A DNA stretch of 64,000 nucleotides from Owenia fusiformis. Lineage: Eukaryota; Annelida; Polychaeta; Sabellida; Oweniidae. Shown piece by piece: positions 11,501 to 21,924 of this stretch; position 1 is the first letter of the stretch; each line of letters begins with the position of its first letter. The notes under the pieces are model-generated. The model worked only from the letters and a program-made list of their open reading frames with translations, was not told the DNA's origin and searched no databases. The stretch spans positions 33,596,159 through 33,660,158 of the forward strand of contig CAIIXF020000003.1 of assembly GCA_903813345.2 (NCBI GenBank), written 5' to 3'. A program made the translations under genes and the position numbers.

Positions 11501-14500
11501 AATAGTTATTAAACATATTTTGTTTGCATTTATCACGCCATTTTAGAAGAAGATAACTATACATTGTAACTATATATTGTAAAATCTGTCAAGTGGAACA
11601 ACTCTGTGTTAGGCGAGACGAAACTGAGATCAAGTGAAATTAATATGACACTTTCAGTTTCAGTTTCAATACAGTTAGAATACATTTTTATGAAATTTTA
11701 GTGAGGCAATTTCCTCCCCTGCCTCATACGGCTCAATTCACTATCAATGTTTTAATAAATACCTTTCAGCACTGGATTAAACCTCAGTAGAGTAGAAATT
11801 GTGTGTGAACAGAACTGTTTAACTGCTGTTGAGGGGAGGGTGTTCACTTGATGGATCAGAATTACAGGATTTAATATGCGATCCTTATCGTCACAGATTT
11901 TGAACAGTTCTAAAAATAATCATTAGAGAAACAAATCATTAATATGGAAGCGATGTTAGACTTTTAGATTTTAGCCAGCTCAAGATAGCAATTTAGCAAA
12001 ACACTTATAATTTTGAAACTTATTAAACAATATTCAACAAAGACATATCAGTGTTGTTTTAAAAAGATGATCAAAGTAAGAAAGACCATATCACAGGGAC
12101 CATATGAACAAACATAAAATACTCTGGTTTTTCAATGACAGTAAGGATCCTTAAATGTAGTATATTCAGGCTTACTTTTGATCGTAGTGTCCATTATGAC
12201 CACAGCAACCTAATGAATAAAACAATTTTATAAAAATAAAACCTTTTCTGTTAATCATGCATGCATTTATTTATCAATTTGAAACTTTGAATATGCAAAG
12301 TAGACTCATTTATATTTGACAATTTTATGACATCCAGTACATTTTTAAATTTTTCACAATAATTTTTAAGTCACATACTATTATTTATACACTCATAAAT
12401 GACCAAATTATTCACACGTACATGTACAAGGAAGTTCCAAAATAAATATCTGGGCCCCAAGGGAGTTTCCATACCTGCCCCAATGCTCCTGCTATACTTA
12501 CTTTTTGTAATGGTGTCACAGTAGATGTGTTCCCATCTTCCCTCACATACCCATACTGTACAAGGTAACTGAATACATCTACAAATAACCCAACTATTGG
12601 AATATCACACTATTCAAATTATCTCAAACATGTACAGTGATGTTAAAAGGTAATCACTTGAATTATTATTCAAGAGAAAAGAATCAATACTCAAATAATA
12701 ACTTATTTAAGAGATAGTGATAAGATGATGTTCAAACATTCAAATGATTTCCAGAAAGTTTTTCAAGCCTCTGAGTCAGTTACTTCTCTTTTATTTATGT
12801 TTTTTGACCCACATTGTACTTAAGTGTCCTAAACATATACATGTATATATAGATACATATAATAAAGTTTATGTCTTCATTGCCATATTGGATTTTCAAT
12901 TATTCATGTTTTCAGGGGTTTCATTAGCTGCAGGCAACACACATTTTTCACCGTTTTTTTCACAAAATCGTCTGTTTTTTTAGGGACTCATCAACTTTTC
13001 CATGTTAAATTTATGATTTCCATTAATTTTGCCTGTTGTTTTCATTTATTTAGCCTGATGTGAGAAATTCTAGAAAATACCCTGGTTTTGGACATAGACC
13101 TGGTTGTGGAACAATCAAATACAAAAACAGTGAAACCGTTGAATATGAAGCGAACCCAAGCTGCATGCTTCCAGATCTTTCATTACCATTGCCTCTCCTG
13201 CTATAAGAACCTCAATATGATCATATTTCATCTTGAACATATAAGCACTTATTTAGCTGACCCAAACCGCATAAACTTTAAGCATATTTTTTTGTACAAA
13301 AATTATTTATAAACTTGATTACCTTTGACAATCTGAGTGCATTTTTTGTCATCGCCATTCATGGTTGACTGCACACATAGGTGGCAGCACTGACTGATCA
13401 GGTTCTTTACTTTTGATTGGTCAGCTACAAGACTAAAACATAAAGTGTAGACATGACAAAGAGTTGATATGTATTTGTATTATGCATATATTGTAGAAAC
13501 TCAGATAGAAAATGCCAGTAAGAACACACAATGCTTTATATGTACAGAGTGGGCACATAAAGAAGTCACTTTTTAAATTTTGACAATTATTGGCCCACTC
13601 TGTATATGGCTGCACTGTAGAATTTCTAAAATAATTGACCATAACTAGCATAAACTAATTCCATTATTGGAACTGAAAAATGTTTTAATGGAGAATGAAT
13701 ACTTTTACGCTATACTGGAAATCTATAACGATGGTTACACTTTTAAATCTGCTACATGTGGCAGAAATATGTTAAAAATCAGAATACCATTTCAAATATA
13801 GTTCCAGTTTCATGAAGCCCTCATTATGTAGATTCCACACCATCTCAAGGGGAAGGCATGTCTGAAGGAGGAAAAGGAAATATTTTGGAAAAATCATATT
13901 TTGACAACAAAAATTGAACAAAGAACAATAAATTGGTGTTAATAGACTAGATGCGAGTAGAAATAATCTTGATTTATGTCATTTAAAATTCAAAATTCCG
14001 TCAAACTGATGTCATATTTGGAATCTACATGTAAAATTACATTAGAAATGTGGTTTTGAAAAGAGTTAATCAACTTTGAAAATTTAATTTTCTTTGAAAA
14101 TGTGACTTCTAGGTCCGAGAGATTCCCCATAGTCCCCATGTTGTAAAACCACAAAAAGTGAAATATCTTTTTTTCTGTTGGACAGATAATATTTTCTTTT
14201 ACTGGACTTATTTCAATTTGTATAACTATCAGGTACATACGAGCAATATGAAAAGTGAACCACTAAAACCGATGAATATTCAAGTTTAAGTGAATTTTGT
14301 AATACCCTGCCAATTTATTTCCCCCGAATCAGCCACCTGGTGGCGAAACTGGTAACTACCAACTCGCATCAGAGTAATTACCAGGACACCCAGTTCAGAT
14401 GATAGGCTGATTCATTTGTCCAAACGCAATCAAAGGATGCACTGATGGAAAATGCATGAGTAACGAGAGTAAAACCCACAATATCTAGATACTTAAATAC

Positions 14501-16648
14501 CTAATGTAGGTCAATTTAAGATACGAAGTTTCATAAACTTCGGAAACAAGTTTCTCACTCAAGAATTCAAAGGTTTTTTCAAAGTCAATTTCAATACTAG
14601 TTATAACCAGCCATCTGTTGTAGAACATAGAATAGCTTAGCCACTTAGAACAATGTGTTGTGATTGGCCAAATTGGTGTGATTTATCATATACCTATATC
14701 TATCTATAGCTATATCAATACCTGTTTAGTACAGCAGTTCTTTGCTATCTGAGATGCTGACATTTTGTGACCTTTAGAGATGATCAGCTTCATTAAGCTC
14801 ATGATCAGATCAACCTTGGCCTAAAAATTAAGATTAAAATAACAAAATAAGTAAATACACTTACATAAACCTAATTACTGTGGAAAGATCAATGGTCAAT
14901 GATTGAAATTCCAGTTTTCTAAGTGTAGTCTAACTATTGTATGTAATAGAATCCTGAATAGCAAGGTGCCATCACAGTGACCCAAGCCTTAACTTATGGT
15001 AGCTTGCTCAGTAGAGCATCAGGCTTTGCATCTGAGGGTCTAAGGTTTGATCCCTACACAGGGCTTTGAATTTAACAACACTTTCTTCTGTGTCTATATG
15101 TTGCCTGTTACACTACAGGCATTGGTCATTCCCTTTACCTAAAACAGTCCCTCCACAACAGGATTTACTTAGTGTTTTCAATGTACTGTCAGGGCAATAG
15201 CTCACCTGCTCCTCTGTGTTCAGTAAGGGCTTGATATCAGATTTGTCCTGAGACTGTCCTAAGCATTCCTTTAACTTTGAAACACATACATCAGTAGCCA
15301 GGACACTAAACGGAAGACTTGATCCTTTGGCCTCATCCAAAAGCAAGTGGTATAAACTGGACACTAAAATAACAAAATGACTCAAATCAAGTAAATATAC
15401 ATTTTATTCAACAATTATTCATTATTTCATATCCAGTGATCCTTCAAGCCTTAAAGCAAGTAAACGTTGAATCTGGTGGAGATTTTGAAAACAGGCTGCA
15501 CCCACCTACATATCCATATGCACCCACTTGAAAATGAAGAAATCATAAAAACTGCAATTTTGTTAATAATTTAGTCAACATTGCATGATGGTATAACTCT
15601 AAACGACGGAAATATGATGGATTATTTAGACAAAGTTTGGACTGAGTTCAGGCCCGTAGCCAGGGGGGGGTTTCGATGGGTTCGAGCGAGCCCCCCCCCC
15701 CCCCCCCCCCCCCGGCCAAAAATTCTTTCAAAATCATGCACTTTTTCACCATTCTGAGCACTTTTTAAGTGATTTTGGCCATTTTTGGACCAAAATTGTC
15801 ATAAGTGAACCCCCTTGGAATTTTTCAAAAAGTGGCAAATCCTGGCTGCCTGGAGTTTTATTTAATTCCTGAGATTCTGTGAGATGTTTTTAATTATGAG
15901 ATATTTACAATGAGTCTAAACATTTATTTACACATTCTGATTCTGCTGACACAACTGAAAATATTGTATAACATGCAAAATGTCACAACCTGCGATTTGG
16001 CACAGACACCAACTACCGAATGCAGAACACCAGCCAAAAAAGTTGAAGACCACGTATGTAGCATTTCTGGTGATGACATAAAAATGATTGAATTTGTACA
16101 TACCAGTGTGAAAATGGTCACTTGGTCTGTTGGTCTTTGAACATTCACACATGGAGGCTTGTATTCCCTTATAATTAGTTTCATCATTCAGTGAAATCTT
16201 GTGCAAAGCCTGTAAATTACAAGAAATGAAAACTAACATCATGATTACAATATATTTCATCAGTAGAGATTATTAAGCATCTCCTCTTTTCTTTATCTTG
16301 TATTTGCATGAAAGTTGAGTACAACTATTTTAATTGAACAATTAATTCCTCCCAGCATTGTCTCTTTAAATTGGTTGTTGAGACAGGTTCACGGAGGATT
16401 ATTTAGGCAATTTAATAAAAAAAAATTCATGCCACACTTATTCAAGTGGTAAAGCTTGTAACAGCTTAAAAGTCAAACTGAGATGCTACTTTGTGATAGC
16501 ATTATAACAGAACATGTTTTCTTGCATCGTACCTCATTTTGGAGAGCTGGAAGACTTTGGTAGTGTGAAATTACTTTAAAGCAAGTTTCTAGCTTGTCTC
16601 CTCTTGATGCAATTGCCTGACCATTGTTGAGCTTCTGACATTTATTTG
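2466..16648 (-). CDS. FANCA: FANCA (Fanconi anaemia complementation group A), partial, 19 exons
   Basis: FANCA is a helical-repeat scaffold of the nuclear Fanconi anaemia core complex, which monoubiquitinates FANCD2-FANCI at stalled forks. Exons in transcript order are 16648-16533, 16209-16104, 15363-15206, 14820-14722, 13861-13788, 13432-13323, 12578-12502, 12209-12176, 11909-11763, 11329-11253, 10977-10836, 10008-9875, 9469-9359, 8707-8612, 8502-8443, 8192-8107, 7621-7434, 2925-2737 (or to 2725) and 2597-2466. Splice phases agree at every junction, giving about 715 residues. The identification comes from remembered similarity to the vertebrate protein along its length: for example ETQEVHW (here EEQEVNW), RQAALEGP (RQASMEGP), [12 protein letters not shown] ([12 protein letters not shown]) and SIFRRPYY (SIFRKPFF). 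These exons match roughly vertebrate residues 35-910. The start exon and the last third or so are not seen. All introns are GT-AG except one, which needs a GC donor. Confidence 0.9.
2737..2925 (-). CDS. FANCA: FANCA acidic/helical exon, donor ambiguous
   Basis: After a ttacag acceptor the exon reads [17 protein letters not shown] and continues into [14 protein letters not shown]. It aligns with the vertebrate EEPLGQLTAALGELRA segment. Two in-phase donors are possible (exon ending at 2737 or 2725), adding RY or RCQDTY before the next exon. The intron upstream of it (2926-7433) holds a mariner and a large tandem array. Confidence 0.75.
3487..3696 (-). pseudogene. Mariner transposase fragment (D34D)
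   Basis: This is a 69-codon open stretch with [10 protein letters not shown] and [11 protein letters not shown], the second and third catalytic-aspartate regions of mariner transposases. The two aspartates (DNAPSH and the D of SPYDF) are 34 residues apart. The N-terminal DNA-binding domain and the first catalytic Asp are not seen. It is a dead fragment. Confidence 0.8.
3825..6910. repeat. Nested tandem array, two copies of a 1.4-kb unit
   Basis: Two large units begin at about 3820 and about 5236 with 'gaaattgaacgaagttcaat' or a close variant, then 'cagactccagatctagac'. Each holds a gatagga-rich microsatellite (about 3950-4130 and 5360-5535) and several 120-135-bp subunits with 'ataacttccgaaccggaag' and 'attcataactcata'. 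The right edge has two hairpins of 'gactccagat...atctggagtc' and an AAG/AAT microsatellite (about 6765-6870). There is no coding capacity; long open frames here are repeat artefacts. Confidence 0.75.
7434..7621 (-). CDS. FANCA: FANCA exon with the best conserved block
   Basis: The exon reads [20 protein letters not shown], then [20 protein letters not shown] and VPQNMYNKY. Each step has a counterpart in vertebrate FANCA (IFRRPYYVSHFLPALLTPR, LPKVPDSR, ADKIPPSLYSTY). The acceptor is tttttag|c and the donor caag|gtaaaa, and both phases fit the neighbouring exons. Confidence 0.9.
9875..10008 (-). CDS. FANCA: FANCA exon whose 5' part is triplicated
   Basis: The exon encodes [20 protein letters not shown], then [20 protein letters not shown] and QWFK, matching the vertebrate SCQLDSM...[20 protein letters not shown]. 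The acceptor tttacag|at at 10009-10010 recurs at 10110-10111 and 10211-10212, in two extra 101-bp copies of the exon's first about 73 bases plus its intron flank. Only the innermost copy continues into the full exon. Confidence 0.88.
9936..10238. repeat. 101-bp tandem repeat (3 copies) across a FANCA exon/intron edge
   Basis: The copies start at 9936, 10037 and 10138 with agaagtaaggcaattatgat and end with aacataaaacacatt. The first copy is the exon edge itself; the other two are nearly identical (one base difference, aatctacc versus agtctacc), so the expansion looks recent. Because 101 is not a multiple of three, using an outer acceptor shifts the frame and meets a TAG just past the next acceptor. 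Confidence 0.9.
10430..10870. repeat. 43-bp minisatellite carrying copies of a FANCA splice donor
   Basis: About ten units containing 'ttgcctttaatatgttgtgg' and 'tgcatcaggtaatgaaaca' run from about 10430 to 10870. On the minus strand each unit is the last about 30 bases of the FANCA exon at 10836-10977 plus its donor (AAAG|GCAAGT). The exon end is the innermost unit. Some units have lost the donor, for example one with cttgtcttt near 10606. Confidence 0.9.
10836..10977 (-). CDS. FANCA: FANCA exon ending at a GC splice donor
   Basis: The exon reads [20 protein letters not shown], then [20 protein letters not shown] and DAPQHIK, matching the vertebrate [41 protein letters not shown]. Ending it at AAAG|GCAAGT leaves one base that combines with the next exon's AT to give Asp, in phase with DLASKL. 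The nearest GT donor (GGCAA|GTAATG) would break the phase. AG|GCAAGT is the consensus of the minor GC-AG class of U2 introns. Confidence 0.88.
13545..13602. mobile_element. Miniature TA-flanked element, 58 bp
   Basis: The ends cagagtgggc and gcccactctg are inverted and flanked by TA (13543-13544 and 13603-13604). The terminal word resembles that of the 1.1-kb element at 43295-44383 (cagggtgggccaata). It lies in a FANCA intron. Confidence 0.5.
14985..15080 (+). repeat. tRNA-derived SINE head
   Basis: The sequence tggtagcttgctcagtagag resembles a tRNA D-arm and A box. It is followed by an anticodon-like arm (tcaggctttgcatctga) and then ggtttgatccc, a B box. The acceptor stem is not paired, so this is a tRNA-like SINE promoter rather than a functional tRNA. 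It lies in a FANCA intron. Confidence 0.6.
15206..15363 (-). CDS. FANCA: FANCA N-terminal helical exon
   Basis: The exon encodes [20 protein letters not shown], then [15 protein letters not shown] and KPLLNTEEQ. It matches the vertebrate stretch [20 protein letters not shown]...LLTVEQR in order and length. Acceptor ttttag|tg and donor cag|gtgagc. Confidence 0.88.
15655..15860. mobile_element. Poly-G/poly-C non-autonomous repeat, fragment
   Basis: It starts cgtagccagggggggg, contains a 25-plus C run (about 15690-15713) and the phrases 'ccattctgagcac' and 'tttttcaaaaagtggcaaat'. Related pieces are at 16697-16760, 26830-26970 and 59640-59790. The ends cannot be defined from this copy. Confidence 0.5.
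16104..16209 (-). CDS. FANCA: FANCA second visible exon
   Basis: The exon encodes [20 protein letters not shown], then [15 protein letters not shown], corresponding to the vertebrate EGPLCKKLSLSKVID region. Acceptor ttacag|gct, donor actg|gtatgt. Similarity is weaker than further downstream; phase continuity on both sides supports it. Confidence 0.75.
16533..16648 (-). CDS. FANCA: FANCA most upstream visible exon
   Basis: The exon reads [20 protein letters not shown], then [18 protein letters not shown] after a ttatcag acceptor, resembling the vertebrate ERAQKLKESAVRLL..LNALLLEVEG. It starts two bases into a codon, so a coding start exon must lie upstream (above 16650). I could not find it with confidence. 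Confidence 0.75.
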
Positions 16649-16696
16649 CTGATAATGAAATAAAGATTATACAATATAATACATGTTATAGTGGTT

Positions 16697-17150
16697 ATGA
16701 GCGTAGCCAGGAGGCAGGGGGGGGGTGTGATCTCCCATCCCCACAAAAAAGAAAAATGCATTGTAAAATTTGTTGAAAAAAAAGAAGAATGCATTGTAAA
16801 ATTTGTTGAAAAAACATAAACAATTCAAGTATACTTTGAAATGCTTAGAATGCACCACATACAATGCAAATAAAAAAAAAATTCCTGGAGCTTGCTTCGC
16901 TCGAAGTGATGCAAACCCAAAAATTGCACCCCATTGACATTTGCTGGCTATGTTTGCTCTAAATACACATGGAATTTTACTTTTAACTGCCGATGCGTAA
17001 ATGAATGATTGATGATCATCATAGGATACATACAGGATGTAGACATAGCTAAATAGTCTTTGGCATAGTTTCGCCATAGTTTCCACTGAACTGATGTGTT
17101 GTATATTTAAGCCAGATAATAAAATTGCCATAATTTAATAATAAGTGATG
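16697..17150. other. Spacer with repeat fragments
   Basis: It holds a cgtagccaggaggcaggggg-type fragment (16697-16740) and a short direct repeat (tgcattgtaaaatttgttga twice, about 16757-16811). No exon is recognised. Confidence 0.4.
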
Positions 17151-20100
17151 ATTCAGTGGCATGTTATTAACCGATGCTCCTATTTTACATGATTATTTTC
17201 TGGCTGAGATCTACATGTACAGTAAGTACATGTATGCAGGGACCTATGATACTGAAACGAATATGCGTGTCTGTTGGTCGGCTACTCGGGCCTCGCATGT
17301 TTGCGGCCAAACAGCAGAGCCAACAGTTACAAGCTTCTGCTTGTTGTCTCCACATCGAGGGAGGTCAAAGCAGAGATAAAGTTTTATCTCTCAATATCGG
17401 AAATTGTGGTAGTGTCTCTCACAATATCAAAAATATGGTAGCGTGTCTCTTAACTTCAAAACTTATGGTAGTGTGTCCCTAACTTATAGTTGTGTGTGCC
17501 GGCGTCTTTGATTGTAGCGTAAAAGTTCGTGGGGTGAAAGTATATCACCAAGAAAGGATTTATATTAAAAAGTCTCGTAATAAACTCAAAATAATAACTT
17601 TTAGAACTTAGTCCCATGACTTCAAATGTAGTTTACAAAACATTACATTCTTTCTATCAACAAAATAAACCCATGTTATTGCATTTACAGTCACTCCATC
17701 TAAGTTAAACATTTGTATACAAGCTAGGGATGAACAATTCTCATACTTTCATTCTTATTTATAACGATGGACAGACACAGTAGTTCATAAAACTCCAATC
17801 AATCTATTACACTTATGGATAATTACAAAACATTCAATATGCGGTAATTTAATATATGGAGTTCTTCTTGGCTTAATAAACAGATAAATATATTCTAAGA
17901 TGCACATTTAAGGAGAACAAATATCAATGTAATCTCAGTATAAATTAGACAGGCCACTAACTTTACAAATACTTCAATTCAAACAAATTATCATAAATTC
18001 ATGAAATAATCTCTGATTTTGTAGTGTTCACAATTCTACTTTTCAAGCTTCAAGTGATTGATTATTTGATTATTAACTCCAGTAATTGATAATGACATGT
18101 GAGAATTTGAATGTTTACTTTATCATAGTATTATATGACCTCTTCGACAATGTTACATAAACTAAAGCTCCGAAATGCACTGGAGTGAAAGATCAACAAA
18201 TCAAAAACTGAATACCAATATGATTACAAATTGGCTAAATCAAATTAAATTACAATCTTCAGCTTTATCTCCTCTCCTTAATACAACCATTAATAAAATC
18301 CAATTCATAAAAGTTTTTACAATAAAATGGTAGTCATTTAAAATAACAACATCAGTCATTGAATCAGTCATTGAATCACTGAAATGCTACAAGATATGAG
18401 CTAAAATGTACTCTTTACAAATAACAGTAGAAACATTCTTGTTTACATCAATCAAACAAATCGTTCTCTAGCAAAATCAAAAATTGCATAATCTTAAGTT
18501 CCGAACTTCAAAACAAATAAAAATGAATCTATATTGTTTCAGTATAATTGATTATTGTGGGCTAGCTTAACCCGATTGTTAACCCTTGAAAAATCTTGCT
18601 GCTGGTCAAATAAAATCATGCAAAAACATGTTTATGTTTACAAAAATGTATAATATTCATTTAAATATAAACAGACTAGTTTCATTTCAAATATCTAATT
18701 TTACTCAAACCTGGTAACATAAGACTTTAAAGCGGAATAGGATATAAAAGAGAAAATATTTCAAGATAAAGATTGTTGCAATTTGAGCATCGGGTAAATT
18801 TGTAATACATCTCCATCCACCCTCATTAGTAGAACAAATGCTGTGTCCATATGTAAACAAAAACATACTACCCATGGTGAATCATTAATTTGGTTTACAA
18901 TTATAACATTGTCTAAATCATTTGTATGAGCAATTCTGTCTAATACCTCTGAGTCAATGTTATTCAGAAGGAGAAAGCATATAATTCAAATAATGGCGAA
19001 AACATTGAAAATGGTTTCAGAAATAAAGATAAGTTAATTCCAATACTTTTAAATTATCAATTGACATTAATTTACACTGGAGAATGACAAGATAAGCAAT
19101 AACACAGATCGGTAATAATAAACTTACAAATCATAAATTGCATACTGCAAATTATAAGCATAAATTAGATTGAGTCTACTTCAACATTCAAAACACTGAT
19201 TTGACACTATAGTCATTCTAAATTGCCAAATAAATAAAAAGAAGATTCCCCAGTTCCGTATATTCTCAACTACTGTTGACTTTATAGGGAATAATAAATC
19301 GAAACGATTATATAACTCGCAGTTTTCCTCTTAATAATAGCCCAAAGGTAATCAAATCTAATCTCGAGAAAAATACTCTCATTTTTAATTGCGAACGAAC
19401 AATTTTGCATACGCTTAAAGATATTTCATCTTCTAAATGGTAAAATGCTACATAATTAGGGCAGCCAAACCTCCCCTTTAACATGGCCATGATTCACAAT
19501 AAGTCTTTATTCAACCACGAGCTGTGAGAAGTATAACATAATCATAAAGAAGTAATATCCATTAGTCAGTTAAAACAAAACTGAAATAAATCTCAATACT
19601 TAAAATGGAAATAGCCCATTAAAATAAATGACATAAGATTCATTTTCTTATGATTTTACCTAACTTAAAGATGTGCAAAATTTGTAAAATAATTCAGTAC
19701 CTAAAAACATCATTTGGTCAAATATATTTTAAAACATCCAAAACATGTACTAACTTCTGCTAATTAATTCATATCTTGGAACCCTAGCCTCCATCTCAAC
19801 CTCTGTTATTAGTATTCAAATCTAGCCCATAATTTTTGTCATTAATTTCTCACCAATTAACTTTTAAACAAATTAACTGAAACTTTAACTGTTGTTTGAA
19901 CAAAGGTTGTGATGAAAACCCATGTTTATCAAATAATTCAGTCAAATCTTAATTACACACTGTTTCAGCAAATACATTTCAACCAGTAAAATCATCAAAC
20001 AATTATGTTGCCCTAAAAAGCAATTCTTACATAACGCAACAATTCAATTGTCCAAGTTACAACAGTTACCTCCTTAAAATAAAATACAAGTTTTACAACC

Positions 20101-20930
20101 AAAATACATGCTAATGTTCTTCGCCTAATGTTAAAACATAATGAATTACAAATCAACAGAGAAATATTTCTTCATCAAAAGACCAAACTTCTTACTTTGT
20201 CTAAAACCAGATTTAAATCAAACTGATTAACCAATTAATTCTCACAATAGCCAACATTGTCAAATAACAAATAAACCTTAGTATGACTGTCCATGTTGCC
20301 AATATATTTGAACAACAAAGGCTCCGTTTTTCCCTGACAAGATTACTATCTCTCACCCAAGTCGAACTAATCTCAACAACTTGTTGATAGCCCATCTAGG
20401 AAAGCTGCTTTTGTCCTCAGGTCATTTTATGTGTTCTCCAGATCCCCTCAAATTCGAACTGAACTTGTCAGCTCGACTCCTGCTTATATTGCCTTCACCT
20501 TATATAGGTGACTATTAATAGACCCTGTTGTAATATGCTATTTATAGACAATTTGTAATGCTTCGTGACCGATAATTTGTAACATAGACAGAAATCGTGA
20601 TTACATTAATTGAAAGTTATGCAAGATTCGTGATTCTTGGCATTCCAAAATGACTAAAGTGAATTCCAAGAGTTTAATTGGAATGTTAAGTGGCCGCTGG
20701 AGTTAGAGATAACAAATTTGGAATTAACCGCAAGAATCTGAAACTGATCCTAATTAGTAATCATGACTTTAGAATTAGCTAAGAGAGGAGAGGGAGAGGA
20801 GAGAAGAGGCTAAACAATAAACAAAAATCCATTTTTGTAACAATACTGACAAGACTGCCGGTATCTCTTTGAATACAATCAAGGTTCATTAACCCTGTAG
20901 ACGGTTAAAAAACGGATGTCAAATACTCTC
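17151..20930. other. A+T-rich spacer between FANCA and NDUFB9, no gene recognised
   Basis: This is long A+T-rich sequence with no supported open frame. The FANCA start exon or promoter may lie here, but nothing decides it. A short run of tandem words (ttatggtagtgtgtc variants) is at about 17400-17490. Confidence 0.4.
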
Positions 20931-20961
20931 TTCGAAACGAGATATAGAGTCTTGACAAATG

Positions 20962-21865
20962 CTATCTATTGCAAGACTTATGCCTCGCACAACCGTCACC
21001 ACGTTATTAAGTGTTTTTAAGTTTCACAAGGATCCTGCCATGACCGTGGTATTGTTATCGTGAAAGCCTGGTATAACCGTGACAATGCTATATTATATTG
21101 CAAGGCCTGTCATGACCGTGGTAATGTTAAAGCCTGATATGATTGGACGATGTTCACGTTCTTGAATGAGATTAGAATTATAGTTTGTGGAAATAAATTA
21201 TGAGTTAAAGTAGTAGTATATGTAGTAGTAGTCTAGATGTACATATTTAAGGTAGATAAACAATGAAATTTTTCATAACAGTATTCTCATGCTACTAAAT
21301 GTCACTTAAGGTGACATTTAAGTTAATCAAAAGTACAAAAACATGGGAGCCATATTTTTTTGATAAAGTCAGAAGATTTTGTATACTGTTTTCCTTGTAT
21401 GTGAATGCATTTCCTGACTAAAGAGACACATAAAAGAAAACCTCACATTTAAACGCATTTTTCATAACTATGAATTGGAGGTGTATGGCTCCCAAAAGCT
21501 AGCATGAAGAGTGCGAAGTGAGGCTATTTTTTGAAAGTTTCAAGGAGTAGCCTTGCAACAGACACACATTTGCAAGAATTCAAAATTTCTAGATATAGTC
21601 TTACCTTACCAAGGAACAACGAAGGAGCACGAAAATGTGTACTTCTTGCATTGTTAGAGTATAATAAACAGGGCTGTCAACTTGGGACCACCTAATATGA
21701 GTGACTTCAAAATGTTGGACACCTAAGACCAAATCTGAACACTTTTGTCCAAATTTTGAACACCTTTGGCCAACTTTTAAACACCTTTGGCCAAAGTTTG
21801 AGCACCTTTGCCAAACTTAGATCAGCTCAAATTTTTCGCGCTCGCTACGCTCGCGATGTCGTCAA

Positions 21866-21924
<59 letters not shown>

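Noticed and set aside
14985-15080. Functional tRNA gene.
   Set aside because: A and B boxes are present but the acceptor stem does not pair; it is a SINE head.
20213-20395. 60-codon minus-strand frame starting MGYQQVVEISST as the missing FANCA start exon.
   Set aside because: It shows no resemblance to a FANCA N terminus and no donor in the required phase was identified.
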